Shown: in pieces, positions 29,904 to 39,532 of the stretch
Layout: every line of letters begins with the position of its first letter
Position numbering within the stretch: the first letter of the stretch is position 1
Origin: Rhodobacteraceae bacterium NBU2976
GTDB taxonomy: Bacteria > Pseudomonadota > Alphaproteobacteria > Rhodobacterales > Rhodobacteraceae
Assembly: GCA_023630215.1 (NCBI GenBank)
Contig: JALPRQ010000001.1
Coordinates: 806,001-870,000 of the forward strand
DNA: 64,000 nucleotides
Direction of reading: 5' to 3'
Position numbers and translations under genes: made by a program
Notes under the pieces: model-generated
The model's database searches: none
Told to the model about the DNA's origin: nothing
The model's input: only the letters and a program-made list of their open reading frames with translations

Positions 29904-30374
29904 TTATTTGTAGCTAATCGACAGAATCTCGTAATATTTCTCGCCGCCGGGGGTTTTCACCTCGATGGAATCCCCTTCTTCTTTCCCGATCAGCGCCCGC
30001 GCCAGCGGGGATTTCAGGTTCAGCAACCCTTTTTCAATATCCGCCTCCGGCTCGCCGACGATTTGATACGTCTTTTCGACGTCGGTATCTTCGTCAACGA
30101 TTTTCACGGTCGCGCCGAATTTGATCGCCCCGGACAGCTTCGACACGTCCACCACATCTGCCAGTCCGATCACGCTTTCCAGCTCCTTGATCCGGCCCTC
30201 GATATGGCTTTGTTGTTCGCGCGCCGCATGATATTCGGCGTTTTCGGACAGGTCCCCATGCTCACGCGCCTCGGCAATCGCTTTAATTACAGCCGGACGG
30301 TCCACGGATTTCAGCTGTTTCAGCTCCGCGTCCAGCTTTTTGAAACCGGCACTCGTCAACGGGATTTTATCCAT
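29904..30374 (-). CDS. greA: Transcription elongation factor GreA
   Basis: Rescues backtracked RNA polymerase by stimulating transcript cleavage. I start at 30374 (156 residues, [19 protein letters not shown]) on the basis of the ttggagaggtcc ribosome site. The N-terminal coiled coil carries the acidic tip ([18 protein letters not shown]) and the C-terminal FKBP-like domain has [15 protein letters not shown] good promoter lies just upstream. Confidence 0.97.
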   Translation of the reverse strand: MDKIPLTSAGFKKLDAELKQLKSVDRPAVIKAIAEAREHGDLSENAEYHAAREQQSHIEGRIKELESVIGLADVVDVSKLSGAIKFGATVKIVDEDTDVEKTYQIVGEPEADIEKGLLNLKSPLARALIGKEEGDSIEVKTPGGEKYYEILSISYK

Positions 30375-30403
30375 GGACCTCTCCAACATAATCAATTCGG
30401 GCG

Positions 30404-30432
30404 ATATTAGGTTTCACACCCTTCATCTTCAA
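30404..30432 (-). promoter_or_regulatory. Probable greA promoter
   Basis: On the minus strand TTGAAG (30427-30432) and TAATAT (30404-30409) are 17 bases apart, 30 bases before the GreA start codon. Confidence 0.55.
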
Positions 30433-30469
30433 GGGAAGATAGATTCTTGTAACCAGAACAATTATCACT

Positions 30470-30498
30470 TTGACAGTCTTTTCCGCCCGCGCTACGCC
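30470..30498 (+). promoter_or_regulatory. Possible promoter of the MATE exporter gene
   Basis: A perfect -35 box TTGACA (30470-30475) is followed after 17 bases by TACGCC (30493-30498), a poor -10 box, 30 bases before the start codon. Confidence 0.3.
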
Positions 30499-30527
30499 CG
30501 CAAGGCAAGATTCAGCCGGATTTCCTC

Positions 30528-31895
30528 ATGAGCACTGACCGCAAGAATATTTTCCTGTCTGGTTCGCTGGGCAGATTGTACATGATTACCGCAGCGCCGA
30601 TCATTTTTGTGTTCTTGTTCAACGGGTTCTATACGCTGGTCGACGCCTATTTCCTGGGAAAATATGTGGGTGCAGATGCGCTGACCGCTGTCACGCTGAT
30701 GTTTCCGTTCTTCATGATGCTGGTTGCGTTTTCGGCTTGGGTTTCGGGGGGCTTTTCCAGCCTGTTCGCCCGCCTACTAGGTGCGGGCCAACAGGCCGAG
30801 GCGGGGCAGGCTTATGTCGGTGCGACGCTTCTGGCCATCGTCGTTGCGCTGGTCCTGATGGCGGTGTTTGCCGTGATCGGTGGCCCGATCTCCACCTGGA
30901 TATCGCATGGCCACCCGGAACTTGCGATGATGGGCCATACCTATATGTCCATCCTGATCTTCACCTCGCCGCTGATGTTTGTGCTGTCGGTCAATATCGA
31001 CGCGCTCCGGTGCGAGGGGAAGATGCCCCAAATGGCGATGGTGACGCTGTTGGGGTCGATCCTCAACATCCTTTATAACTACATCCTGATCGTACTGCTG
31101 GACTGGGGTGTCGCCGGGTCCGCCTGGGGGACCGTTTTCGCCCAACTTTCCAGCCTTGGTGTGATCATCATCCTCCGCCGTGTGCAGGGGACCAGCTTTC
31201 CCCTGTTCTGGGACGGCTGGAAACATGCAACGCGCCATTGGATGGAGTTCCTAAGCCTTGGCATCACCCCCAGCCTTGGCAATTTCGGCGTGTCGCTTAT
31301 CGCCACGGCTGCGCTGTTCAGCCTGCAGACATACAGCCAGACTTATGATGTCACGGCCGGGGCCTATGGCATCATCACCCGCATCAACACGTTCACGTTC
31401 CTTCCGCTGCTGGGCATCGGCATCGGGATGCAGACAATTGTTGGGAACAATTACGGGGCGCGGTTGTTTGACCGCTCCAACAGCGGATTCAAAATCGCGT
31501 TGGGCATTGCGCTGGCTTATAACATCATGACCCAGATCATCCTGTTGACCTTCCGACATAAAATCGGCTTCCTGTTCGTCGATGACGCAGCAATTGCGGC
31601 CGAGGTTGCGCGGATCATTCCCATCACCATGGCGCTAATGTTCCTGTTCGGGTTCAACATGATGTGGGGCATGTATTTCACCGCGATCGGTGACCCGATC
31701 CGCGCGGCCATCCTTGGCCTGTCGCGAACTTATGCCTTTGCCGTCCCCGGCATCCTGATCCTGCCGCAATTTTTTGGCGAGGTCGGCATCTGGGTCGCCC
31801 AACCTGTTTCGGAAATCCTGTTGTTGTTCACCGTTATCACCGTTCTGACGCTGCGCTGGCGCCAGACTGGATATCGCTTCGGAATATTGCAGTAA
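30528..31895 (+). CDS. MATE family efflux transporter
   Basis: A 455-residue polytopic protein with about 12 hydrophobic segments in two similar halves, as in MATE exporters that expel drugs or metabolites in exchange for Na+ or H+. The N-terminal span includes ITAAPIIFVFLFNGFYTLVDAYFLG, typical of the NorM/DinF clan. The substrate is not predictable. It is divergent from greA across 153 bases. A GC-rich dyad follows the stop. Confidence 0.9.
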   Translation: MSTDRKNIFLSGSLGRLYMITAAPIIFVFLFNGFYTLVDAYFLGKYVGADALTAVTLMFPFFMMLVAFSAWVSGGFSSLFARLLGAGQQAEAGQAYVGATLLAIVVALVLMAVFAVIGGPISTWISHGHPELAMMGHTYMSILIFTSPLMFVLSVNIDALRCEGKMPQMAMVTLLGSILNILYNYILIVLLDWGVAGSAWGTVFAQLSSLGVIIILRRVQGTSFPLFWDGWKHATRHWMEFLSLGITPSLGNFGVSLIATAALFSLQTYSQTYDVTAGAYGIITRINTFTFLPLLGIGIGMQTIVGNNYGARLFDRSNSGFKIALGIALAYNIMTQIILLTFRHKIGFLFVDDAAIAAEVARIIPITMALMFLFGFNMMWGMYFTAIGDPIRAAILGLSRTYAFAVPGILILPQFFGEVGIWVAQPVSEILLLFTVITVLTLRWRQTGYRFGILQ

Positions 31896-31984
31896 GGTCG
31901 CGAACAAGATCGCGGACGTCGCGTCGCGATTGACCCTCTCGGCCGCTTTGCGATAGGCAGTCCCAAACCATTGCGGAGGGCATC

Positions 31985-33640
31985 ATGGCCGATATTGAAC
32001 GCGAATCCATGGAATATGACGTCGTGATCGTCGGGGCAGGGCCTGCGGGCCTGTCGGCGGCGATCCGTCTGAAACAGATCAACCCTGATCTGAATGTCGT
32101 GGTGCTGGAAAAGGGCTCGGAAGTGGGGGCACATATCCTGTCCGGCGCAGTGCTGGATACCTGTGGGCTGGACCGCTTGATCCCCGATTGGAAAGCCAAG
32201 GGAGTGCCAATTGAAACGCAGGTTACAGATGACCGGTTCCTGATGCTGGGGCAGGGTGGGTCGCTGCGCCTACCGAATTTCCTGATGCCGCCCTTGATGA
32301 ACAATCACGGCAATTACATCGTGTCGATGGGGAATGTCTGCCGCTGGATGGCCGAACAGGCCGAGGGGCTGGGCGTCGAAATTTTCCCCGGTATGGCGTG
32401 CTCCGATGCAATCTACGGTGATCAGGGCGAACTGAAAGGCGTCATTGCCGGTGAATTCGGCAAAAACCCCGACGGAACGCCGGGACCGAACTACGAACCG
32501 GGGATGGAACTCCATGGCAAATATGTGTTCCTGTCCGAAGGCGCGCGCGGTTCGCTGTCCAAACAGGTGATCGCGAAATTTGGGCTCGACGCAAACAGCG
32601 ACGTCCCGAAATTTGGCCTTGGCATGAAGGAAATCTGGGAGGTGAAACCCGAAAACCACCGTCTCGGCCAGGTCACCCATACAATGGGCTGGCCGCTGGG
32701 CTGGAAGGCGGGCGGCGGGTCATTCATGTATCACCTTGAAAATAATCAGGTTTATGTCGGCTATATCGTCGATCTGAACTACAAGAACCCGCATCTATAT
32801 CCCTACATGGAATTCCAGCGCTGGAAGCATCACCCCGACATCGCCAAGGTGTTGGAGGGCGGCAAGCGTGTCGCTTACGGTGCCCGTGTGGTGACCAAGG
32901 GCGGCTTCCAATCGATCCCGCAATCCGCCTTCCCGGGCGGCGCGCTGTTGGGCTGTTCGGCGGGTCTGGTCAACCTGCCGCGCATCAAGGGCAACCATAA
33001 CGCAATGCTGTCCGGCATCCATGCTGCCGAGGCTGCCGCCAAAGCGCTGGCCGCTGGCCGTTCGGGCGATACGCTGACCGATTACGACGCCGAACTCCGC
33101 AATGGTCCCGTCGGCAAAGACCTGAAACGCGTCCGCAACGTTGCCCCGCTGAACGCCAAATTCGGCCCGCTTGGGGGAATGATCTTCGGCGGCTTCGATA
33201 TGTGGGTGGCGACCATCGCGCGCTTTAATCCGTTCGGCACGCTAAAACACGGCAAATCCGACGCCGAGGCGACCGGCAAAGCTGCCGACTATGCGACCAT
33301 CGACTATCCCAAACCGGACGGCAAACTTAGCTTCGACCGCCTGACCAATGTCAGCTTTTCCAACACCAATCACGAGGAGGACGAACCCTGCCACCTGGTC
33401 CTCGCCGACCCGTCGATCCCCATCGACGTGAACCTGCCCACCTATGCCGAACCCGCGCAACGCTATTGCCCGGCTGGTGTTTACGAAGTGATCCGCAATG
33501 ACGACGGCAGCGCACCCCGCTTCCAGATCAACGCGCAAAACTGCGTCCATTGCAAAACCTGTGACATCAAGGACCCGTCGAAAAACATCACATGGGTCAC
33601 GCCGCAAGGGGGCGAAGGACCGAATTACCCGAATATGTGA
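31985..33640 (+). CDS. Electron transfer flavoprotein-ubiquinone oxidoreductase
   Basis: Passes electrons from ETF to ubiquinone in the membrane, linking fatty-acid and amino-acid oxidation to respiration. The 551-residue protein has the FAD-binding DVVIVGAGPAGLSAAI near residue 10, and a C-terminal 4Fe-4S ferredoxin-like domain with the cysteines of RYCPAGVYEV and NCVHCKTCDIKDP and ending WVTPQGGEGPNYPNM, characteristic of ETF-QO. Ribosome site gcggaggg precedes the ATG. Confidence 0.97.
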   Translation: MADIERESMEYDVVIVGAGPAGLSAAIRLKQINPDLNVVVLEKGSEVGAHILSGAVLDTCGLDRLIPDWKAKGVPIETQVTDDRFLMLGQGGSLRLPNFLMPPLMNNHGNYIVSMGNVCRWMAEQAEGLGVEIFPGMACSDAIYGDQGELKGVIAGEFGKNPDGTPGPNYEPGMELHGKYVFLSEGARGSLSKQVIAKFGLDANSDVPKFGLGMKEIWEVKPENHRLGQVTHTMGWPLGWKAGGGSFMYHLENNQVYVGYIVDLNYKNPHLYPYMEFQRWKHHPDIAKVLEGGKRVAYGARVVTKGGFQSIPQSAFPGGALLGCSAGLVNLPRIKGNHNAMLSGIHAAEAAAKALAAGRSGDTLTDYDAELRNGPVGKDLKRVRNVAPLNAKFGPLGGMIFGGFDMWVATIARFNPFGTLKHGKSDAEATGKAADYATIDYPKPDGKLSFDRLTNVSFSNTNHEEDEPCHLVLADPSIPIDVNLPTYAEPAQRYCPAGVYEVIRNDDGSAPRFQINAQNCVHCKTCDIKDPSKNITWVTPQGGEGPNYPNM

Positions 33641-33741
33641 TCGCAATTTGATCAGCACCCAACGCGCTGGACCATCGTCGTGATTGCATCCCGATTTCCC
33701 CGCGCATAGGGTATCCCAAGGCGATTGAGGAGTATCGGAAT

Positions 33742-35403
33742 ATGATCCTACGGGTAATGGGTGTCCTTCTGGCGTTGATATTGTCGGCAAATGCGGTAAC
33801 AGCGCAAAGTTTGGCCGGGTCCTATCTTGCAGCGTCACGCGCAGCACTGGATGGGGATTTCCCGGCGGCCAGTCGGCTCTATTCCCAAGCGCTTCAATCC
33901 GACCCGGATAACCCGATGTTGCGCCAACATGCCATGACGGCGTATGTGTCCGCGGGCGAGTTTATCGAAGCGCGCACTATCGCCGCGTCATTCGCACGCG
34001 GCGAAAATGTCTATGCTGACCTTGTTACAATGACCGACCTCGCAGCCAAGGGCGAATATGCCCGTGCACTTGAGTTCCTGCCAAAAAATGATCCTGGTTT
34101 CGCCCGCCTGCTGGCGGTTTTGCTGGAAGCATGGCTGGAAACCGGAAATGGCAATGCCGAGGCGGGGTTAGCATTGTTTGACAGTCTGCAAGACAATGAT
34201 TCCATTCGCATTTTTGGGCAGTATCACAAGGCGTTGGCCCTTGCCTATCTTGGGCAGCTGGACCAGGCGCTGACCATAATCGAAGCCAACGGCGCGCCAT
34301 TGCATCTTAATCGGAATGCGGTTCTGGCCCATGCGCAGATTTTATCCCAACTCAATCGCAACGCAGAAGCGCTGGAGGTCCTGAACACTCCGGGCATTCG
34401 TGGCACAGATGGGGACCTGTTCGAGGACATGCGCGAGAAAATCGCGTCAGGCGAAATGGTCCCTTTCGAATATATCGGTATGCCGGCGGATGGTATGGCA
34501 GCCGCCTTCCTCACCTTGGGTGAGGCTCTGACCCGCGACGAACCGAACCGGCTTGGTCTGTTCTATACCCGGTTGTCGGAACATCTGCGCCCGGGTTTTG
34601 TGGAAACGATCTTGACCGTTGCCGACATTCTGGAACGTGAGGGGCAATATAGTCAGGCGGCGCAGGCATATGCACAGGTGCCGCAGGGATCTGCTTTTTA
34701 CAAGGATGCGGTGATCGGGCAGGCGGAAACCCAGCGTCGTTCCGGTGATGTTGATGCCGCAATCGAAACCCTGAGTTCGCTGATCGACATGTTCCCGAAT
34801 GACGTTAACGTTCTTAACGCCCTTGGGGATATCTATCGGGGACAGGAACGTTGGACCGAAGCGATCGATGCCTATAGTCAGGCGATCACTTACATTCCGT
34901 CAGGTGTCCCTGCCTATTGGGTGGTCTATTATACCCGCGGAATATCCTACGAACGCTCGGGGCGCTGGCCCGAGGCCGAGGCCGACTTCCGCGCGGCGCT
35001 GGAACTGTCGCCAGATCAGCCGAACGTGCTGAACTATCTTGGCTATTCCTATGTCGAAAAGGGCGAGAATCTGGATGAGGCCCTACAAATGATTGAAACG
35101 GCGGTCGCGCGGGATCCGGAAAACGGATATATCCGCGACTCGCTTGCTTGGGTGCTCTATCGTTTGGGGCGTTTCGAAGATGCTGTCCCGCACATGATCC
35201 GGGCGGCCGAACAATTGCCGCTTGATCCAATTATCAACGATCACCTAGGTGACGTATTATGGATGGTCGGACGCAAGACCGAAGCGCGTTTCCAATGGCG
35301 CCGCGCCATATCATTTGACCCTGAAGAGGCGGACCTGATCCGCATAAAGCGCAAACTCGAAGTTGGTCTCGACCAGGTTCTCGAAGAGGAATCCGACATC
35401 TGA
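33742..35403 (+). CDS. Periplasmic TPR-repeat protein
   Basis: A 553-residue protein with a cleavable signal peptide (about residues 1-22, ending AVTAQS) and multiple tetratricopeptide repeats through its length (e.g. AASRLYSQALQSDPDNPML, then several in residues 330-500 such as EAEADFRAALELSPDQPNVL). TPR proteins act as scaffolds; the partner here is unknown. The stop and the ispE start share a base (TGATG), so the two genes are coupled. Confidence 0.87.
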   Translation: MILRVMGVLLALILSANAVTAQSLAGSYLAASRAALDGDFPAASRLYSQALQSDPDNPMLRQHAMTAYVSAGEFIEARTIAASFARGENVYADLVTMTDLAAKGEYARALEFLPKNDPGFARLLAVLLEAWLETGNGNAEAGLALFDSLQDNDSIRIFGQYHKALALAYLGQLDQALTIIEANGAPLHLNRNAVLAHAQILSQLNRNAEALEVLNTPGIRGTDGDLFEDMREKIASGEMVPFEYIGMPADGMAAAFLTLGEALTRDEPNRLGLFYTRLSEHLRPGFVETILTVADILEREGQYSQAAQAYAQVPQGSAFYKDAVIGQAETQRRSGDVDAAIETLSSLIDMFPNDVNVLNALGDIYRGQERWTEAIDAYSQAITYIPSGVPAYWVVYYTRGISYERSGRWPEAEADFRAALELSPDQPNVLNYLGYSYVEKGENLDEALQMIETAVARDPENGYIRDSLAWVLYRLGRFEDAVPHMIRAAEQLPLDPIINDHLGDVLWMVGRKTEARFQWRRAISFDPEEADLIRIKRKLEVGLDQVLEEESDI

Positions 35404-36215
35404 TGTTGTGGGAAACAGCGCGGGCAAAGGTCAATCTGTGTCTGCATGTTACCGGGCGTCGCGCCAACGGCCTGCACTCGTTGGAATCTCTGGTCGTCTT
35501 TGCCGCTGTTGGTGACCGGGTCGGCTATGATCCCGACGGTGAATTCGGGCTCGATCTTTCTGGCCCGTTTGCCCCGGCCTTGGGGAAAGGGCGCAACCTG
35601 ATACTGGATGCCGCCAAGTTGCTGTCCATATCAACAGGGCGCTTCTATCTGGAAAAAAATCTGCCGGTTGCAGCGGGGATCGGGGGCGGGTCTTCGGATG
35701 CGGCTGCCGCGCTTCGGCTGCTGTGTCAACATCGGGGCATTTCGATGCCAACCGCGGATAGTCTTATGTCGCTCGGGGCCGATGTGCCAGTTTGCGTTGG
35801 CTCTCGTTCCGGCGTGATGCGCGGCGCGGGCGAGGTTTTTACCCCCGTCACTCTGCCCGATTTTGGCCTCGTGTTGGTTAATCCAAAACAGCCTGTCGCC
35901 ACGGCTGACGTGTTTCGTCAATTGGCGTCCCGGCAGAATCCCGCCATGGACCCGTTCCCCCAGACACTGACATTCGAAAGTCTTGCGATATATCTTCAGC
36001 GCCAGCGGAACGATTTGCAGGACACGGCGATTATGATTTGCCCAGTGATACGGCACTGTCTTGACGCCACCGCCGCACTTTCGGGATGTGCGCTAGCCCG
36101 GCTAAGCGGTAGCGGCGCAACCGTGTTTGGAGTGTTTGTCGATCAAGTTACCGCGCAACAGGCTGCGGATCAGCTTCGTCAGGATCACCCCGATTGGTGG
36201 GTGGTCAGCGGATAG
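35403..36215 (+). CDS. ispE: 4-diphosphocytidyl-2-C-methyl-D-erythritol kinase
   Basis: Fourth reaction of the MEP isoprenoid pathway, a GHMP-fold kinase. The 270-residue protein has an N-terminal RAKVNLCLHVTGRRANGLH and the ATP-binding LPVAAGIGGGSSDAAAALR glycine loop near residues 87-105, plus a GHMP C-terminal motif ARLSGSGATVFGVF. The pathway's product feeds the polyprenyl synthase encoded next, convergent, 73 bases away. Confidence 0.96.
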   Translation: MLWETARAKVNLCLHVTGRRANGLHSLESLVVFAAVGDRVGYDPDGEFGLDLSGPFAPALGKGRNLILDAAKLLSISTGRFYLEKNLPVAAGIGGGSSDAAAALRLLCQHRGISMPTADSLMSLGADVPVCVGSRSGVMRGAGEVFTPVTLPDFGLVLVNPKQPVATADVFRQLASRQNPAMDPFPQTLTFESLAIYLQRQRNDLQDTAIMICPVIRHCLDATAALSGCALARLSGSGATVFGVFVDQVTAQQAADQLRQDHPDWWVVSG

Positions 36216-36222
36216 CGCCGGC

Positions 36223-36242
36223 GAATTGCCACATGGCAATTC
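36223..36242. terminator. Hairpin between convergent ispE and polyprenyl synthase genes
   Basis: GAATTGCC and GGCAATTC pair perfectly around a four-base loop (ACAT), eight bases after the ispE stop. No clear T tract follows, so it is a weak terminator candidate in either direction. Confidence 0.4.
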
Positions 36243-36288
36243 CCATTAATATTAATAGAATCAGTATCTTAATGAAAATCAAACGCGC

Positions 36289-37281
36289 TTATTGCACGCG
36301 CGATACAACGAAATCGACCAAATCTGACAGGATGCTTTTCAGCTCGCTGTCGGGAAACGGGCGAAGCGCCGCCTGTGCTTGCTGTGCGTAACCCAACGCG
36401 CGATCGCGCGTTTCGTTCAACACATCATGCCGGGCCATAAGAACCCGTGCTTGTTCAAGGTCGCCATCTTCCTGCTGACCTTTCCCGATCACCCGCTCCC
36501 AAAAGGCGCGTTCCTTGCGGTCGGCCTTGCCAATCGACAGGATGACAGGGAGGGTCAACTTCCCTTCGCGGAAATCATCACCTGTATTCTTGCCAAGCGT
36601 CGCGCTGACGCCACCGTAATCCAGCAGATCGTCAACAATCTGGAACGCAATTCCCAACGCATCCCCATAGCTGTTTAAGGCCGCGATCTTGTCTTCGGCT
36701 TCCCCGGCAATCACACCGCCTACCTCGCAGGCTGCGGCGAACAGCGCGGCGGTCTTTCCGCGCACCACCCGGATATAGGTGTCCTCGGTCGTAGTAATAT
36801 TTGCCGCTGCTGACAATTGCAGCACTTCGCCCTCGGCGATCACAGCGGATGCGTTGGCAAGAATGTCCAAAACCCGAAGATTGTTGGTTTCCACCATCAA
36901 TTGGAATGACCGCGCAAACAGATAATCGCCCACCAGAACCGAGGACTTATTATCCCACAACAGGTTGGCGGTGGGACGTCCGCGTCGTTGCGCGCTCTCA
37001 TCGACAACGTCATCATGTAGCAGGGTGGCCGTGTGAATGAATTCTACGGTCGCCGCCAGTTTAATATGATCAGCCCCCTCATATCCACACATCCGTGCGC
37101 TGGCGAGGGTTAGCAATGGGCGCAGACGTTTGCCACCGGCCTCGACCAAATGGGCGGTCACTTCGGGAATTCGCGGGGCGTTTTCGCTGGCCATGCGGGT
37201 ACGGATCACGCCGTTCACCGCTGTCATATCATCGGACAGAAGCTGTTGAAGTCGTTCAAAAACTCCGTCGCTACTAGACAT
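36289..37281 (-). CDS. Polyprenyl diphosphate synthase (ubiquinone side chain)
   Basis: Long-chain trans-prenyltransferase (octaprenyl/decaprenyl type, IspB family) that makes the quinone tail. The 330-residue protein has the first aspartate-rich motif in LLHDDVVDESAQRRGRPTAN and the second in FQIVDDLLDYGG, with GKRLRPLLTLASARM near the N-terminus. Rhodobacterales make ubiquinone-10, so a decaprenyl product is likely but not shown by sequence. Divergent from DUF2007 across 45 bases. Confidence 0.92.
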   Translation of the reverse strand: MSSSDGVFERLQQLLSDDMTAVNGVIRTRMASENAPRIPEVTAHLVEAGGKRLRPLLTLASARMCGYEGADHIKLAATVEFIHTATLLHDDVVDESAQRRGRPTANLLWDNKSSVLVGDYLFARSFQLMVETNNLRVLDILANASAVIAEGEVLQLSAAANITTTEDTYIRVVRGKTAALFAAACEVGGVIAGEAEDKIAALNSYGDALGIAFQIVDDLLDYGGVSATLGKNTGDDFREGKLTLPVILSIGKADRKERAFWERVIGKGQQEDGDLEQARVLMARHDVLNETRDRALGYAQQAQAALRPFPDSELKSILSDLVDFVVSRVQ

Positions 37282-37326
37282 GCAAATCCCCTCGACCTTG
37301 CGCTGATAGAGACGTATCCTCGCCCC

Positions 37327-37545
37327 ATGAAAGAATTGCTCCGCAGCACCGATCCCACGATCATCGCGTTCGCCAGTGCGTTGCTTCGCGCTGAAGATAT
37401 AGAGCCGTTTGTGATGGACGTAAACATGAGTATTCTTGAAGGTGGGATTGGGCTTTTCCCACGCCGCCTTCTGGTTGCGGACGAGCTGGAGTATCGCGCC
37501 CGCCTGATCCTGCGCGACAATGATCTCGATCTTACGGAGCGTTAA
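37327..37545 (+). CDS. DUF2007 family protein
   Basis: A 72-residue protein of the DUF2007 (putative signal-transducing) family. The pattern is a first beta strand (MKELLRSTDPT), a helix with FASALLRAEDIEPFVMD, then a GGIGLFPRRLLVADELEYRARLIL strand-helix. The family resembles small ferredoxin-fold domains and has no agreed role. It is coupled to the downstream methyltransferase by a TAATG overlap. Confidence 0.82.
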   Translation: MKELLRSTDPTIIAFASALLRAEDIEPFVMDVNMSILEGGIGLFPRRLLVADELEYRARLILRDNDLDLTER

Positions 37546-38318
37546 TGTTCAGCGAGGATGACCTAAGTCGGGACGATTTTCTGGACGGCAAGTTGCGCAT
37601 TTGGCAACCCCGGCAGGGATATCGTGCCGCGACCGATCCTGTCCTGTTGGCGGCCTCTGTAGATCACGGTGTTGGTAAATCAATTCTGGACATGGGGTGT
37701 GGTGTGGGCACTGCCCTCTTGTGTGTTGGGGTGCGCTTGCCGGATGCAGAGTTGGTTGGGGTCGAACTACAAACAGATTATGCTGAACTTGCCATACGCA
37801 ATGTGGCGGAAAACAATATGTCCGCCCAAATATGCAGTGCCGATATTGCCCACCTTCCGTTGAATGTGCGCGAACGCACCTTTGACGAGGTGATCACCAA
37901 TCCCCCCTTTTTCGAACCCGAACGCGCCACGGCTTCTGACGATAAAAGTCGCGATGTTGCACATCGCGAAACACATGTCCGATTGGAGCAATGGATACGG
38001 ATTGCCCTGCGTCGCGTCGCCCCCAAAGGGTATTTCACCGTGATCCACCGGGCCGAACGGTTGGGCGTGATCCTGTCTGCCCTACAAGGGTCAACAGGGG
38101 ATATTTGCGTTAAGCCGCTGGTGGCGCGACAGGGGCGGGATGCCGGACGCGTAATCGTTCGCGCTCGCAAGGGGGCTGCCGGACCCTTGCGGCTTTTGTC
38201 TCCCTTGATCATGCATGAAGGTCCGGTCCATCGCGAAGATGGCGACGATTTTTCGCGCGAAGCCCGAGGGATATTGCGTCAGATGCAGCCACTTTCGTTA
38301 AAACGCATCGACCATTAA
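37545..38318 (+). CDS. tRNA1(Val) A37 N6-methyltransferase family protein (TrmN6/YfiC-like)
   Basis: A 257-residue class I methyltransferase. Motif I is ILDMGCGVGTALLCVG near residues 44-59, and the NPPFFEP tetrapeptide motif near residue 118 is the N-P-P-F/Y signature of adenine N6-methyltransferases such as TrmN6. An N-terminal QPRQGYRAATDPVLLAA segment is typical of the family. tRNA specificity is inferred from the family. Start overlaps DUF2007 stop. Confidence 0.87.
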   Translation: MFSEDDLSRDDFLDGKLRIWQPRQGYRAATDPVLLAASVDHGVGKSILDMGCGVGTALLCVGVRLPDAELVGVELQTDYAELAIRNVAENNMSAQICSADIAHLPLNVRERTFDEVITNPPFFEPERATASDDKSRDVAHRETHVRLEQWIRIALRRVAPKGYFTVIHRAERLGVILSALQGSTGDICVKPLVARQGRDAGRVIVRARKGAAGPLRLLSPLIMHEGPVHREDGDDFSREARGILRQMQPLSLKRIDH

Positions 38319-38370
38319 TCATTCGTTAACCAAAGCTCGCTACCGAACACCCGGTATCGAGGCGTAGGGC

Positions 38371-39279
38371 ATGAAATCGGGAATCGGTTTGCTAATCTTG
38401 GCGATGGCGTTGACGCCATTGACAGATGGGCTTTCAAAAACACTGACATTGGCGCAAACCACATTCTTTATTGTGTTTGCACGCTATTTTTGTGCGGGTC
38501 TTGTCGCGCTGCTGGTGGCTGTGCTTCTGCGTCGGCCGCTGGTTCTGCCGCGTCAAGACCATTTCGGACAGGTCTGGCGCACTGCCTTGATGATGGGGGC
38601 GATGGTGGCGATGATTTCGGCCTTGTCGATGGTTGACCTTGCCAAAGCCGTGGGCGGGTTTCTGATTGCTCCGGTTGTGGCGTCACTGGTGTCGGTGGTG
38701 CTTTATCGCGAGCGTATGGACAGTGCCCGCGCGGTAGGCGCTATTTTATCCTTCATGGGGGCCTATATTATCCTGCGCCCCGAGGGCAGTCTGGAAATGG
38801 GAACCTTCCTGGCGCTTTCGGGTGGGGTGATGCTGGGGTTCTATCTGGCGGCGACACGCCATGCTCGTGACAGTGGAGATGCCTTTTCGACCCTGATCGT
38901 TCAGTGCCTATTGGGGGCCATGTTGGTCGTGCCGCTGGCGTTTCTACATGGGCTTCCCAGCCTTGGCTGGGGCGGGATGGGGATTGTGTTGGCCTTGGGG
39001 GTAATTTCTGCCGCCTGTCATTACCTGACAATCGCGGCCTATTCGCGTACGGATGCGTCTGTTCTGGCGCCGTTCTTCTATTTCAACATCGTGTTTGCGA
39101 TCCCGGTCGGATATTTGTGGTTTCACGAAATACCCACTGCGGCCACTTTGCTGGGATTGGGCGGCATTACGCTTGGCGGGATCGTTGCGATGCTGTCGGG
39201 TAGCCGATATGTATTTGTTTTTACAGGAATATTGGCGTTACCGCGGATTTATGCCTGTAAATGGTTGCTAAAAACGTAA
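38371..39279 (+). CDS. DMT (EamA) family transporter
   Basis: A 302-residue protein with about ten hydrophobic segments in two EamA repeats, the first near residues 1-135 (with MVDLAKAVGGFLIAPVVASLVSVVLYRERM) and the second from about 150 (AACHYLTIAAYSRTDASVLAP). The drug/metabolite transporter superfamily exports amino acids, nucleosides or other metabolites; the substrate is not evident. The last 25 residues diverge from a typical EamA end, with RIYACKWLLKT. Confidence 0.88.
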   Translation: MKSGIGLLILAMALTPLTDGLSKTLTLAQTTFFIVFARYFCAGLVALLVAVLLRRPLVLPRQDHFGQVWRTALMMGAMVAMISALSMVDLAKAVGGFLIAPVVASLVSVVLYRERMDSARAVGAILSFMGAYIILRPEGSLEMGTFLALSGGVMLGFYLAATRHARDSGDAFSTLIVQCLLGAMLVVPLAFLHGLPSLGWGGMGIVLALGVISAACHYLTIAAYSRTDASVLAPFFYFNIVFAIPVGYLWFHEIPTAATLLGLGGITLGGIVAMLSGSRYVFVFTGILALPRIYACKWLLKT

Positions 39280-39344
39280 TGACTCTTGAACGATTTTATG
39301 CTGTGATTACATCCATAGAAACCGCTTAAAACAGGGGAGACATT

Positions 39345-39515
39345 ATGAGCCTCGATTCCCATCTGGCCGAACTTCGCAAGAAACACCAAATCCTGTCGGA
39401 AAAGATCGAAAATGAGCAACGCAGTCCCGGGTCAGATGATTTAAGCATTATCGAGCTGAAAAAGGAAAAGCTTCACCTGAAAGAAGAAATCGAACGTCTG
39501 TCCACACAGATGTAA
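39345..39515 (+). CDS. DUF465 (YdcH-like) small coiled-coil protein
   Basis: A 56-residue open frame starting MSLDSHLAELRKKHQILSEK and ending IERLSTQM. It fits the DUF465/YdcH family, short helical proteins with a LKKEKLHLKEEIERL heptad core, seen in many proteobacteria. A strong ribosome site (acaggggaga) precedes the ATG. No function is established. Confidence 0.85.
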   Translation: MSLDSHLAELRKKHQILSEKIENEQRSPGSDDLSIIELKKEKLHLKEEIERLSTQM

Positions 39516-39532
39516 CCGCATCGGCGGCACGC

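Noticed and set aside
31898-31931. GC-rich dyad TCGCGA...TCGCGA after the MATE gene as a terminator
   Set aside because: The arms are short, the palindromes are self-complementary and there is no T tract, so the call is too weak.
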